Shown in pieces: positions 6,959 through 16,226 of a stretch of 64,000 nt of DNA; the first letter of the stretch is position 1; every line of letters begins with the position of its first letter. Below the pieces are notes generated by a model that saw only the letters and a list, made by a program, of their open reading frames with translations, ran no database searches and was not told the DNA's origin. Both the position numbers and the translations under genes were made by a program. Source of the DNA: Candidatus Peregrinibacteria bacterium CG10_big_fil_rev_8_21_14_0_10_55_24. Lineage in GTDB: Bacteria > Patescibacteriota > Gracilibacteria > Peribacterales > Peribacteraceae. The stretch lies in the NCBI GenBank assembly GCA_002772745.1, contig PFDV01000005.1:259371-323370 (forward strand), given 5' to 3'.

Positions 6959-7915
6959 ATCGCACCCCACATCGTTCTGCTCGACGGCCACCATCTGATG
7001 TACCGCGCGTACTGGGCGATCCCCAGGACGCTCAAGCGCCGTGATGGCGAACAGATGAACGCCGTATTTGGCATGGCATCGATGCTGCTTTCCATACTCC
7101 AAAAGGAAGAACCGGATTTCCTTCTTACCTGTTTCGACGAGGGGGAAGAGACCTTCCGTCACCAGGAGGCGGAAGGATATAAGGAGGGCCGAGCAGAAAC
7201 ACCCGATGATTTCTACGCGCAGATCCCGCGCATTATTGAACTTCTCGATACGTTTCATATCCGACATGTCTCCGATCCGCGTTTCGAGGCCGACGATCTT
7301 CTCTGTGCGTATGCCCGCAAGGCTGAAGGTAAGAACATGCGCGTGACGGTGGTGAGCGGGGATCGTGACCTTCTTCAAATTGTTTCGCCCAGTATTCGGA
7401 TCGCATTGCCGCATAAGGGGTACCAACAGACCGAGTATCTGGATCCTGCGGGAGTCGAGGAGAAATATGGTATCCGTCCCAATCAAGTTGCTTCGTACAA
7501 GGGACTCTGCGGCGATACGTCGGATAATCTTCCCGGTGTGCGAGGCATCGGCCCCAAGACTGCGGTGGAACTTCTCCAGGCATACGATTCGCTGGACGGG
7601 GTCTACGCACACTTGGCTGACGTGCGCCCTGCGGTTCGTGAAAAACTCGAACACGATCGTGAACAAGCGTTCTTTTGCCAACGCATGGCGCAGCTCATTT
7701 CCGATATGGAGCTTCACTTTTCGATAGACGATCTCCGGCTTATAGCGCTTCCCACAGATGATATCCTCGCATTCTTCACCACGATGGAGTTCACGCTCCT
7801 CACGAAACGATTCCAGAATTTCCTTGCCACACCATTTGGGCAATCACACTTCGAGCAGCCATCAAAACCACTCCCTCAGGTGCGTGGTAGAGATGATCAA
7901 CTCACACTCTTCTAA
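6959..7915 (+). CDS. 5'-3' exonuclease (Pol I N-terminal domain type), probable ATC start
   Basis: This is a flap/5'-3' exonuclease of the kind forming the N-terminal domain of DNA polymerase I, used in Okazaki-fragment processing and repair. Motifs: LLDGHHLMYRAYWAIP, the acidic FEADDLLCAYAR, VVSGDRDLLQIV, and the helix-hairpin-helix SDNLPGVRGIGPKTAVELL. The first ATG (6998) would remove LLDGHHL, which holds a conserved metal-binding Asp. The frame is open upstream to a stop at 6929 but has no ATG, GTG or TTG. ATC at 6959, preceded by CACCCT eight bases earlier, fits the family N-terminus best. Domain call is secure; the start is inference. Confidence 0.88.
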   Translation: MAPHIVLLDGHHLMYRAYWAIPRTLKRRDGEQMNAVFGMASMLLSILQKEEPDFLLTCFDEGEETFRHQEAEGYKEGRAETPDDFYAQIPRIIELLDTFHIRHVSDPRFEADDLLCAYARKAEGKNMRVTVVSGDRDLLQIVSPSIRIALPHKGYQQTEYLDPAGVEEKYGIRPNQVASYKGLCGDTSDNLPGVRGIGPKTAVELLQAYDSLDGVYAHLADVRPAVREKLEHDREQAFFCQRMAQLISDMELHFSIDDLRLIALPTDDILAFFTTMEFTLLTKRFQNFLATPFGQSHFEQPSKPLPQVRGRDDQLTLF

Positions 7916-8179
7916 CGTTTTACGCACGCGCTTCTTGTATAGAATTAGTATTCATGTGCTTTTCTCATGTTTTTTGAGAGAGTTGCATTCTTTGTTTAGC
8001 CCTTACTATGGCTGAATTATCCGATCAATTATTTTGATCAATAAAAACACCTATGAATACGTTTGGTATTCACGGTGCCCTTGCACGGTGTTTTCCTCGT
8101 TCTTTAGACTTCTCTCCGAATTCCCCGGCGGGCAACTGCCACCGGGGTGTGTCCCTTATCTCCCCTTGCCCTTCTCCCT
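7916..8179 (+). promoter_or_regulatory. long leader region of ftsA-ftsZ with a strong hairpin
   Basis: No gene is seen. The first part is AT-rich with several TANNNT words (e.g. TAGAAT near 7940) and a TGATCA..TGATCA inverted repeat near 8018-8040. A strong two-part stem, CCCCGG (8123-8128) with CCGGGG (8142-8147) enclosing GGCA with TGCC, ends 32 bases before the ftsA ATG. Most genes here have almost no leader, so a structured leader may regulate division genes. Confidence 0.5.
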
Positions 8180-9412
8180 ATGTCTAAGGAACGTGTCCTT
8201 GCGAGTCTCGATATCGGTAGTTCGAAGATTCGCACAGTTGTCGGTGTCGTTGATGGAACGCATGATCAGGAGGTCCCTAATATCATTGGCGTGGGACTTT
8301 CCCCGTCTCTGGGGATGCGCAGAGGGCATGTGATCGATGTGGAGGAACTCATCCATAATATTATCTCCTCACTGGAGGATGCCGAGCGCATGGCTGGTGT
8401 TCCCATTAACCATGTCTATGTAGGTATGAGCGGATCGCACATTGAGGCATTCGACAGCAGGGGGGTGATTGCGATCTCGGGTTCTGAGATTACGATGGAG
8501 GATGTAGGTCGCGTGCTCGATGCCGCGCAAGCCGTGAGCATCCCCGCGAACCGTAGAATCCTGCATATCGAGCCTAAGGCGTATTCCGTGGATGAGCAGC
8601 GGGGGATCAAGAATCCTGTGGGTATGACGGGCATCCGCCTGGAAGTGGAGGCGCACATCATCACCGGGCACATCCAACACGTGAAGAACATCGAGAAGTG
8701 TGTGGATCAGGCGGGTGTGGATATCGACGATATTGTTCCCTCTACGATCGCGGCGTCGGAAGCCGTGCTCACCAAGCGGCAGAAGGAGCTGGGCGTTGTC
8801 GTCATTGACGTCGGTGCCGGTTCTGCAAGCGTGGCGGTCTTCGAAGAGGGCACGATTCTCCACTCGGTGTGCCTGCCGGTTGGCGGTGAGAGCGTGACGA
8901 GCGACGTGGCCATCGGGCTTCGGACCTCCATTGATACGGCCGAGAAGATCAAGATCGAATTCGGTTCCGTTCTTCCCGAGGAGATCCCCGAGCGGGAGAT
9001 GATCGATCTCTCCTCTGTGAGCAAAGTGGATTCGCAAACCGTGAGCAAACGCTACATGGCGGAAATCATGCAGGCGCGGTACTACGAGATCTTCTCGCTG
9101 GTGCAGGATGAACTCAAGCGCGTTGGTCGCAGTGGCATGCTCCCTGCGGGTGCGCTGCTCACCGGCGCCGCAGTAAAGGCTCCGGGCGTGCTTGATCTTG
9201 CGCGTGATGTTTTGGGTCTCCCCGTACAGATGGGATTCCCAGTCGATGTTGGTGGTGTCATCGAAAAAGTCGATGATCCCGCGTACGCCACGGCACTTGG
9301 CACGCTGGTGTGGGGCATGCGCGAGGGCGAGAGCGCGCCGCGTATCGGTTCTCTTCCCCTGCGGCAGGCTGCCGCGCAACTTGGTTCTTGGTTTAAGAGT
9401 CTCCTCCCCTAA
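8180..9412 (+). CDS. ftsA: cell division protein FtsA
   Basis: FtsA is the actin-like membrane anchor of FtsZ. The protein shows the phosphate-1 motif SLDIGSSKIRTVVGVV, the SHS2/1C insertion domain (GHVIDVEELIHNIISSLEDAERMAG...), the phosphate-2 motif VVVIDVGAGSASVAVF and the adenosine-motif region GALLTGAAVKAPGV. It ends with an amphipathic tail, LGSWFKSLLP, suited to membrane binding. Length 410 aa is normal. The start at 8180 (MSKERVL) is chosen over an in-frame upstream ATG because it begins at the conserved domain. ftsZ follows 23 bases later, the usual dcw end. Confidence 0.96.
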   Translation: MSKERVLASLDIGSSKIRTVVGVVDGTHDQEVPNIIGVGLSPSLGMRRGHVIDVEELIHNIISSLEDAERMAGVPINHVYVGMSGSHIEAFDSRGVIAISGSEITMEDVGRVLDAAQAVSIPANRRILHIEPKAYSVDEQRGIKNPVGMTGIRLEVEAHIITGHIQHVKNIEKCVDQAGVDIDDIVPSTIAASEAVLTKRQKELGVVVIDVGAGSASVAVFEEGTILHSVCLPVGGESVTSDVAIGLRTSIDTAEKIKIEFGSVLPEEIPEREMIDLSSVSKVDSQTVSKRYMAEIMQARYYEIFSLVQDELKRVGRSGMLPAGALLTGAAVKAPGVLDLARDVLGLPVQMGFPVDVGGVIEKVDDPAYATALGTLVWGMREGESAPRIGSLPLRQAAAQLGSWFKSLLP

Positions 9413-9435
9413 TCACCTTTTTACCCCTCTCTGTC

Positions 9436-10674
9436 ATGTCGGATACTCTGCGTTCCCTCTTCAGCGGCTCCAAGCCCGTTGGAGGCACCGGTTCTCCTCA
9501 CGGCGGCACGATGAATGCCTCCACCCAGGAAGTGCGACCGGATATGTCCCCCGGAGCAACGATCTGCGTACTGGGCACCGGCGGCGGCGGCGCCAATGCC
9601 GTGAAGCGCATGGTGGACCAGAAGATCCACGGTGTGGATTTCATTGCCGTGAATACGGATATTCAGGCGCTCTACCACAATCCTGCTCCTCGCAAGATCA
9701 CCATCGGTCGCGGCATCACACGCGGCCTGGGTGCGGGGTCCAACCCCGACATCGGTAAGAAGGCGGCTGAGGAGAGCAGCGAGGAAATTAAAGCCAATTT
9801 GGAGGGCACGGATATGCTCTTCATTACGGCGGGGCTGGGTGGAGGAACCGGGAGCGGAAGCGTGCAGGTGATTGCGGAAATTGCCCGGAGCATGGGAGTC
9901 CTCACGGTTGCCGTGGTGACAAAACCATTCAGCTTCGAAGGACTCAAGAGGAAGAAGCAGGCGGATGAGGCACTCCAGAATCTCCAGGGGAAGGTGGATA
10001 CGCTCATCGTGATTCCCAACGACAAAATTCTCTCCCTCATCGACAAGACCACGCCGCTGACCGAGGCATTCCAGGTGGTGGACGAAGTTCTGCAGCACGC
10101 CATCGAGGGTATCTCCAGTCTCATCACGGTGCATGGGTTGGTGAACGTCGACTTCGCCGACGTAAAATCCATCATGCAGGATGCCGGTACGGCGCTCATG
10201 GGTATCGGTTACGGTACCGGGGACAGCCGCGCTGCAGAAGCGGCACGCGCAGCCGTGGATAGCCCGCTCCTTGAGCTTTCGATCAATGGTGCGAAGGGCG
10301 TGCTCTTCAATATCACGGGCGGCAACGACCTGAGTATGTTCGAAGTGGACGAGGCGGCTCGCATCATTACCGAGGCAGCCGATCCCGAGGCGAACATCAT
10401 CTTCGGTGCTGTCATCGACGAGCAGTACACGGGACAGGTTAAGTGCACCGTTGTCGCGACGGGTTTCGACACAGTGCCGCTCTCGGGTGAGCATATGCAT
10501 CGTCTGCCAACGGGGAAGATGGTCGGTTTCTCCGATCGAGAGGCACCTGCGCGCGAGAGAATTCGCTACGAGGAGAAGGAGGTTTCTGCTTTCGAGGCGC
10601 GTTCCACCGCCGTGCAACTCAATGAGGAGGAATTGGAGGTTCCTGCATTCATGCGTAAACCCATCAGTAAGTGA
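9436..10674 (+). CDS. ftsZ: cell division GTPase FtsZ
   Basis: FtsZ is the tubulin homologue forming the division ring. Visible are the nucleotide-binding GTGGGGANAVKRM, the tubulin signature GLGGGTGSGSVQVIAE, the T7 loop NVDFADVKSIM, and a C-terminal peptide (EVPAFMRKPISK) like the FtsA-binding tail of other bacteria. An extended N-terminus of about 40 residues, rich in G, S and P, precedes the core. Length 412 aa. It forms an operon with ftsA and is followed by a clear terminator. Confidence 0.97.
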   Translation: MSDTLRSLFSGSKPVGGTGSPHGGTMNASTQEVRPDMSPGATICVLGTGGGGANAVKRMVDQKIHGVDFIAVNTDIQALYHNPAPRKITIGRGITRGLGAGSNPDIGKKAAEESSEEIKANLEGTDMLFITAGLGGGTGSGSVQVIAEIARSMGVLTVAVVTKPFSFEGLKRKKQADEALQNLQGKVDTLIVIPNDKILSLIDKTTPLTEAFQVVDEVLQHAIEGISSLITVHGLVNVDFADVKSIMQDAGTALMGIGYGTGDSRAAEAARAAVDSPLLELSINGAKGVLFNITGGNDLSMFEVDEAARIITEAADPEANIIFGAVIDEQYTGQVKCTVVATGFDTVPLSGEHMHRLPTGKMVGFSDREAPARERIRYEEKEVSAFEARSTAVQLNEEELEVPAFMRKPISK

Positions 10675-10693
10675 GGAAAGAGGCTTCACTTCC

Positions 10694-10720
10694 AAAAGCG
10701 GGCCCAAGGGTCCGCTTTTT
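10694..10720 (+). terminator. intrinsic terminator of ftsAZ
   Basis: AAAAGCGGGCCC pairs with GGGTCCGCTTTT (one mismatch, loop AA), followed by TTTTT, 20 bases after the ftsZ stop. Confidence 0.85.
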
Positions 10721-10742
10721 GTCATGCATCAAAGCGAGTCCC

Positions 10743-10773
10743 CGTCGCTGAGGTTCCAAGAACCTCAGCGACG
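10743..10773. repeat. perfect 14-base inverted repeat (GAGGTTC family)
   Basis: CGTCGCTGAGGTTC, loop CAA, then its exact complement. It lacks a T-tract on either strand and sits after the ftsZ terminator. The GAGGTTC-NNN-GAACCT core recurs in the hairpin at 60169-60211, so this is probably a dispersed element. Confidence 0.65.
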
Positions 10774-10791
10774 AAAATGAAGATTCTTGGC

Positions 10792-11247
10792 TTAATGGTG
10801 CGTTCCCGTTGAGCCGAATCCACCCCGAGTTTCCGCGCCGTGGTCCTCTACCTCTGTCCACTCAGCGCGATCGATCTTGACCAAGAGCCCCTGAGCGATG
10901 CGCTCGCCACGCTCCACCGTGACCGGTTCTCCCGTAATGTTTTGCACCTGCACGTAGATTTCGTCCTCGGGTCCGTGGTAGTCCTCATCAATCACGCCGA
11001 TGGAATGCGGACAGATGAGCCCCTTCTTCCTGGGGAGCGAGGAGCGGGGGAGTATGAGGAGCGCGTACCCGGCAGGGACTTGCACGATGACGTTGCTCGG
11101 CACGAGTCCGAATGCCCCAGGGGGGATCGTCGTATCTTCGCGGGTGATGAGGTCGAATCCCACTGCGCCACGCGAGGCGTAGCGGGGGAGCTCCAGCGAG
11201 GTATCCCTGCGGGCGACCTGGACCTTCATGCCGCCATGATCAACCAA
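10792..11247 (-). CDS. dut: dUTP diphosphatase (dUTPase)
   Basis: Trimeric dUTPase hydrolyses dUTP to dUMP and pyrophosphate, keeping uracil out of DNA. Motif 1 (RGAVGFDLITRED), motif 2 (PRSSLPRKKGL), motif 3 (SIGVIDEDYHGPEDE) and the C-terminal phosphate-binding arm (RGGFGSTGTH) are present in order. The usual strand-3 G-V-I-D-x-D-Y is intact. A second in-frame ATG (11229, MKVQVAR) matches the normal N-terminus better and may be the true start. Length 145-151 aa. It converges with ftsZ. Confidence 0.95.
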   Translation of the reverse strand: MVDHGGMKVQVARRDTSLELPRYASRGAVGFDLITREDTTIPPGAFGLVPSNVIVQVPAGYALLILPRSSLPRKKGLICPHSIGVIDEDYHGPEDEIYVQVQNITGEPVTVERGERIAQGLLVKIDRAEWTEVEDHGAETRGGFGSTGTHH

Positions 11248-11280
11248 GCCTGCGTTGAGTGCAATGGCCGGAGGTAATAA

Positions 11281-11409
11281 TTGTCACTGGTCACTGGTCA
11301 ACGGGTCACTGGTTATTGTGGTCAACAGCCGCTTACTTGTTCCTTGCGTATCAGCTGAGGACAAGCGACGAGCGACAACGTGACCAGTGACAAACCAGCG
11401 ACCAGCGAC
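11281..11409. repeat. inverted element with arms of ACTGGTC words
   Basis: The left arm (11281-11313) is a run of near-repeats GTCACTGG/TCACTGGTC, and the right arm (about 11379-11409) holds the complementary ACCAGTGAC and CCAGCGACCAGCGAC. About 65 unique bases separate them. It fills the gap between dut and the giant gene and touches the latter's stop codon. Similar architecture with different words is seen at 23820, 28150 and 48712. Confidence 0.55.
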
Positions 11410-11410
11410 G

Positions 11411-14400
11411 TTACTGCTGTTGCTGCGCGATCATGCTGCGCATGCGGATGACGTCCTCTTCCGTAATCTGCGCATCGCTTCCACCTTCGTTGGGGATGCT
11501 CTCGGCGTGCTCTGCGAGTGCTTCCACAAGTGGTTGAGGATTACTCGAGATCCTCTCGAGAAGTTTCAATTCAATATGCGGTGTTGCTCTCAGGAGGTCT
11601 TTCTTGCTCACATCCTTTGGCCCGCGGGAGGCACCCAAATAATCCTGAATTGATAAAAGTCTTGCAGGTTCCTTATCTTCGGCAGGAAGGTCAATGTGCG
11701 TAATGTTGTATCTTCGAAAGACGTCGAAAATTAGCGCATTGATGGGATCGCGGAACGTGCGCGGCGTCTCACCACCGCCAGATGGCATGGATTCGCTGTT
11801 GATCTTGCGCCAAGAGAGGTTTGGACGGCGGTCCATAGGTGTCCCGCCAGCAACCAGGTTATCGAAGAGGTTGTACGCCAGCATGCGTGCTCCTGCTATG
11901 CTCGCATCCCTGTTCGTAAAGCGCACCCGTGATCTTGGTATTTTGCTCAACCTGGCAACGTACCCAAGGCTCCTAAAGACCGTTCCGTAGCCGACGTAGG
12001 CATTCTTGAGCCCTTCTTGCGTTACGCGTTGCTGCGAACCACGGATCACGGAGAGAAGCTCGTTCATGTCTCCCTGGTCGAAGATCGTGGTCATCATAGG
12101 GATGTCTTCGTGGTCGATGGAGTCCCCTGCGCGGGACATGATCTTCGCCGCGCGCGAGCGCGTGTCCTCGTCGCGCGCGACCACGAACTGCAGCCACACT
12201 TTGGCACGCAGGCCTGGCTTAAACTGGTTGGGCGCGGGTTCGGTGATCTGCGCCGCCATGCGGCGGATCTCGTGGATGGAGTTATTTTTGCGCGTGAAGA
12301 AGTCCATGAACGGGAAGTTCACCAGGAGTTCCTTATTGAGGAGGTTCAAGCGTTCAATTGGGAGAATACCAACTTCGATGCCCTTGATGAGGTAGAAGAA
12401 TTTTTCTTCCATCGTCATCTTGCCGAACTTCATCGCGTACTGGATGCACTTTTCGTAGATGTAGGGGTTTGCGTCTTCGGGCAACGATCCTTGATGTGCC
12501 CACTCCGTAAATATTTGCAGTTGCCGTGCGAGTACTGCTGGCATCTCTCCAGAGACGTTCGACCGCACATCGGCGAAGGATTCGTACTCGTCGCGCTTGG
12601 AGGTGAATGACCGCGAGTTCTGGGAGAACCATGTCATGTAGAGTTCCTTGTCGTCGTCCCAGATGTCCTGTACGAGTTTTTTCATCCACTCCTCGCGGGC
12701 GAAGCGATCGTAGCGGCAGATGGAGAACGGCATGGTGTAATGCGGTGACACGGCACTCATGGCACGCCAGATCTCTTCGTTATCCCAGTCGATGCGGCCG
12801 AGCTTGGAGAGCAGGTTCATGATGGCTTTGAGCTGGTCTTTGTGGCGCGGGCTGGAGATGTACTGCAATTGGTCGATCAGCTGGTTCGGGCCCATGTTTT
12901 TGAGGGCTTTCTCCCACACACCGACTTCCTCCGCTTCGTCGTCCTCGGCACGCCTATCGAACTCATTCTGAAGCCTGCCGAAGTACCAGATATTCTTGGG
13001 GATCCAGCCCGTTGCCCACTTGCCGAAGATGCTGCTGGATTGTTTGCTCTTGCGCTCCCACATACGCTTGAGGTCTTCATATCCGCTCTTGAATGAACGC
13101 ACGACGTCGAGAATGCTGACAAAGTTCCACTTGCGCCGCCGCTTTTGGGCGGCGTCGCTCAGGTCGCGCATGGGCCGCAGGACCATGGTTTGCAGTTTCT
13201 TCGTCAGTTCATCGAGGTGATTTTTAAACTGCGTGGTCGCCCTTTGGAAACGCTTGGCTTCCTCATCATTTCCTTCGGGATCAAAGGGTCTGCCGGTCCA
13301 GGGGCTTATGCCGGTGGCATAGGCCTCCTGCAGCCTTCGTAAGTGCGCGTAGCCTCGCGCCGTGCGGGCGAACAAGTCCTCACGCAGTTCCGCGAGCTCG
13401 TCGACGTTGGCAGAAAGCTCAAGATTGTGGAGCATCGTTTCGCAATCGATCAGATCTTCGCGCATGGTGCTCTCCTGTTCGACTACGGGCGGTTGTCGCT
13501 CTTCGTCGTCTTCGTCTTCTTCATGTGCGTGTCTTCCTCTCTGGTGCATTTCCTCGATGGCGATCGGAGCGCTCGTGAGGTCATTGTCCACGTCTGTAAA
13601 CGCATCGGTCTTTAGCTCACTGTGCCCATACTTGCGATCGAGCAAGTCAAAGAGGGCAACCTCTGCTTCGCTGTATCCGGCGGTCTGTGCATGGAAAGGC
13701 CGGGGCCATGCAGTTTCGGGGTCTCCCTGCCGAGCTGCGGCTTCGCGCTCACGCTTGCGCGCCGTGCGTTGCTCCTCCATCGTCGCGTATGTCGTCAAGA
13801 GTTCCTCCATCTGCGCCTCGCGCTTCTGCCGCTCGAGTTCCGGCAGGTCTTGCTCGGCGGCACTCGCAAGTGCCGCTTCGAACCTCTGGGTGATGCCCCA
13901 GGTTCTGGACGCCTCTTCCAGGAGCGTTTCGAAGTTTGTTTGGTTGCGGTGCGCGAAGCGCGCGGTGGAACGGTAGGCCGCTTCCAGCGGGGAGAACCGC
14001 GCGTCGCGCGAGAGCGCGTAGAGCACGGCGTGTCCCCACTCATGGCGTACGGTTTCTTCTCGCTGCTTTGGATCTTTGCAGCGGTGGGTATTGATGTAGA
14101 TCTTGTGTTCGGTTCGTTTGTAGTAACCGTACGAGCTCTCCGGCGACGTATCTACGTACTCGGTGACCGGTGGCGGCTCGCGCAGCGCCTGAGCAACATG
14201 TTCCAGGTGTTCGACGGTTGCGCGCGCCAGCGCAAGTTCCTCGCGCGCTTGATCAGTCTTCTTCGCTTCCAGGTACGCGTTGATGCGCCCCCCGGGGCCA
14301 TCACGCAGCGCAGCGCGCGCTTCGGCATTCACTCGTGCAAGTTCCTGTGGGACCTGCAAGAGCCGACAGACGGCGAATTCCTCCGTGCGATGCAGGTGTT

Positions 14401-16225
14401 CCTGTGTTGCCTCCCATCGTGCAAGAAGGTCTCTGCGTGCGGTCTCGATTGCCGCATTCTTTCTTGGTTCCTCTGTGGCAATGTGCTGAGCTTCCAAGCC
14501 GACACCTTCTTCGTACGCGGAGAGTATGGCGTCGACGAGGGGGGAGACTGCATGCCAATCTCGCGGTTCCAGGTCGTGCCACGCATCCAGTGCATGCTCA
14601 AGCATGCGTCGTAGTTCCTCCGGTTCAATGCCGGCAGACTCTGCTGCCGTTTCGAGGATTTCCTCGCCGCCTTCATCGGAGAGAATTTCGAGTGCTTCGG
14701 AAAGGTCGCTGCGCAACGCTTCGCTTTCTTGCAATGTTCCCTGCGTATTTGTCCGTGCCTCTGCGAGCGTTGTTGCGGGTTCTGCCTCCGTGAGTTTTTG
14801 GGAGAAGATTTCCACGCTCCCAAAGAATTGCGGATCTTCTGCTTCCAAAAGCTCGCGGCCGGATATGCGGCGCAGCATCACTCGCGCGTTATCGCGCGCT
14901 TCGCGAATCGCCTCCTCCTTCTCAGGGTAGCGCCGGGCGATTTCGGCGTCACTCATGTGTGAGAGACCCACGAGTTCGCGCGTGTCTGCCCGCACTCCCA
15001 GTTCGGCGATGGCGTCAAACGCGGCCTCGTAGCTTGCAAGTGCGACACCGTGCTGTTCGCGGAATTGCTGAGCGAATGCGTTGCGTACTTCGTGGTACTG
15101 GTCGGGGGTGAGTTCCCCCGTAATGCCTCGCTCTGTGCGGTAAGCCTCTACCGCCCGGTTGAACGGTTCGCGTACGAGTGCGGAGAACTCGTCCCTGCGT
15201 TTTGCACAGAGAATCTCCGCGCGCCTGAGGGCCTGCTGGCGCAGGTCGTCGCGCAAAGCGCGGTCCATGCGCTCAAGATCGTGCAGGAATTGCGTCCGTG
15301 CTCTGCGGCGCTTCTCCTCTTCGGCTTCGGCTGCAATGTTGCGTCCCCAGAAGTAGCTCAGGAACGTCCGGCGGCGCCAGTTCGTCTGTTCGATGCTCTT
15401 GATGATGTTCAAGAGGAACTCGACGACATCGGGGCTGGGCGCAGCCGCAAACGACGTACCGAAGACCGAGTTGACCTCCTCAAGTTCTGTTGGAGAGGCG
15501 CCTGGCCGCGTCGCTTTTCGGAGCCACTCTTCCAGCGCTCCGTAGGGTTCCGAGGGATCATGACGGCTGTGCAGCGCCACTGCGGCGTCTTCTTGTTGCA
15601 GAGAAGCATCTTGTGCCCTGAGTGCCGCCACTTTGCGTTCCAGCGCATCGAGAATCTCGCTGCGTGATTTGTGAAAGAGTGCGGTTTTATCCGTGCGTCC
15701 CAATGCGGAAACGAGCTCGCGGAATTCCTGCAGTCTTCCGGAGGTTCTGCGTGCGAGAAGCAGCGCAACCTCTGGATCATCGAGGAGTTCTGTCATCACT
15801 GAGCGACGGGTATCGGGACTGCGCACCATTGTCTCCACCGTCAGTCCGTCGCGTTGAGCAATAGTGCGAATACGCTCGGTGATTCTGTCGTCTCCCATCT
15901 CGTAGGCAGCGGTGTTCCAGAGTTCTTGGGATGCAAGGAGTTCCTCGCGATCCACGGAGGCCTCCCGTACACGCTCTGCGAAGGTCTCCGTTGCTGCCGT
16001 GAGATTCTCACGCGTAGACGGTCCCTGTGTTTCGGGTGCGTCCTGAGCTCCTTCGTCCAGTCTTTCATCCTCGTTGCGTGGGGGAGTGGTGTCCTCCGAA
16101 AGATTCCCGCCGGTTGCTCCCTGTTGGCTGTTTGCTCCGTCGTCCTTGGCAAACCACAGCAGGCGATCTTCCCGGGCAAGGGGGTTGTTTGAGGCAACGT
16201 GCTGATGTTGGCTGCGTGGCAGCAT
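11411..16225 (-). CDS. giant 1604-aa protein with HEWGH zinc-protease-like motif
   Basis: I do not recognise this protein as a whole. Residues 728-732 read HEWGH, an HExxH zinc-metalloprotease-type motif inside TVRHEWGHAVLYALSR. A glutamate-rich helix about 30-35 residues further (FETLLEEASRTW) could supply the third ligand. Most of the first 700 residues and the 830-1000 region are charged, helical and coiled-coil-like; the last 600 residues look globular with many aromatic residues. No signal peptide or membrane segment is evident, so it is probably cytoplasmic. The start at 16225 is supported by -35 TTGACA and -10 TAAACT, five bases upstream. Its promoter lies inside the 3' end of the gene before it. 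Confidence 0.8.
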   Translation of the reverse strand: MLPRSQHQHVASNNPLAREDRLLWFAKDDGANSQQGATGGNLSEDTTPPRNEDERLDEGAQDAPETQGPSTRENLTAATETFAERVREASVDREELLASQELWNTAAYEMGDDRITERIRTIAQRDGLTVETMVRSPDTRRSVMTELLDDPEVALLLARRTSGRLQEFRELVSALGRTDKTALFHKSRSEILDALERKVAALRAQDASLQQEDAAVALHSRHDPSEPYGALEEWLRKATRPGASPTELEEVNSVFGTSFAAAPSPDVVEFLLNIIKSIEQTNWRRRTFLSYFWGRNIAAEAEEEKRRRARTQFLHDLERMDRALRDDLRQQALRRAEILCAKRRDEFSALVREPFNRAVEAYRTERGITGELTPDQYHEVRNAFAQQFREQHGVALASYEAAFDAIAELGVRADTRELVGLSHMSDAEIARRYPEKEEAIREARDNARVMLRRISGRELLEAEDPQFFGSVEIFSQKLTEAEPATTLAEARTNTQGTLQESEALRSDLSEALEILSDEGGEEILETAAESAGIEPEELRRMLEHALDAWHDLEPRDWHAVSPLVDAILSAYEEGVGLEAQHIATEEPRKNAAIETARRDLLARWEATQEHLHRTEEFAVCRLLQVPQELARVNAEARAALRDGPGGRINAYLEAKKTDQAREELALARATVEHLEHVAQALREPPPVTEYVDTSPESSYGYYKRTEHKIYINTHRCKDPKQREETVRHEWGHAVLYALSRDARFSPLEAAYRSTARFAHRNQTNFETLLEEASRTWGITQRFEAALASAAEQDLPELERQKREAQMEELLTTYATMEEQRTARKREREAAARQGDPETAWPRPFHAQTAGYSEAEVALFDLLDRKYGHSELKTDAFTDVDNDLTSAPIAIEEMHQRGRHAHEEDEDDEERQPPVVEQESTMREDLIDCETMLHNLELSANVDELAELREDLFARTARGYAHLRRLQEAYATGISPWTGRPFDPEGNDEEAKRFQRATTQFKNHLDELTKKLQTMVLRPMRDLSDAAQKRRRKWNFVSILDVVRSFKSGYEDLKRMWERKSKQSSSIFGKWATGWIPKNIWYFGRLQNEFDRRAEDDEAEEVGVWEKALKNMGPNQLIDQLQYISSPRHKDQLKAIMNLLSKLGRIDWDNEEIWRAMSAVSPHYTMPFSICRYDRFAREEWMKKLVQDIWDDDKELYMTWFSQNSRSFTSKRDEYESFADVRSNVSGEMPAVLARQLQIFTEWAHQGSLPEDANPYIYEKCIQYAMKFGKMTMEEKFFYLIKGIEVGILPIERLNLLNKELLVNFPFMDFFTRKNNSIHEIRRMAAQITEPAPNQFKPGLRAKVWLQFVVARDEDTRSRAAKIMSRAGDSIDHEDIPMMTTIFDQGDMNELLSVIRGSQQRVTQEGLKNAYVGYGTVFRSLGYVARLSKIPRSRVRFTNRDASIAGARMLAYNLFDNLVAGGTPMDRRPNLSWRKINSESMPSGGGETPRTFRDPINALIFDVFRRYNITHIDLPAEDKEPARLLSIQDYLGASRGPKDVSKKDLLRATPHIELKLLERISSNPQPLVEALAEHAESIPNEGGSDAQITEEDVIRMRSMIAQQQQ

Positions 16226-16226
16226 G

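Noticed and set aside
6944..7843. A 299-codon minus-strand frame opposite the exonuclease
   Set aside because: Shadow of a conserved gene; no recognisable protein features.
8369..9379. A 336-codon minus-strand frame opposite ftsA, and a 434-codon one opposite ftsZ (9421-10725)
   Set aside because: Both are shadows of strongly conserved genes; the translations are H/R/D-rich without motifs.
13622..14614. A 330-codon plus-strand frame inside the giant HEWGH gene
   Set aside because: Cysteine/arginine-rich random-looking translation, while the other strand has a continuous 1604-aa frame with a promoter.
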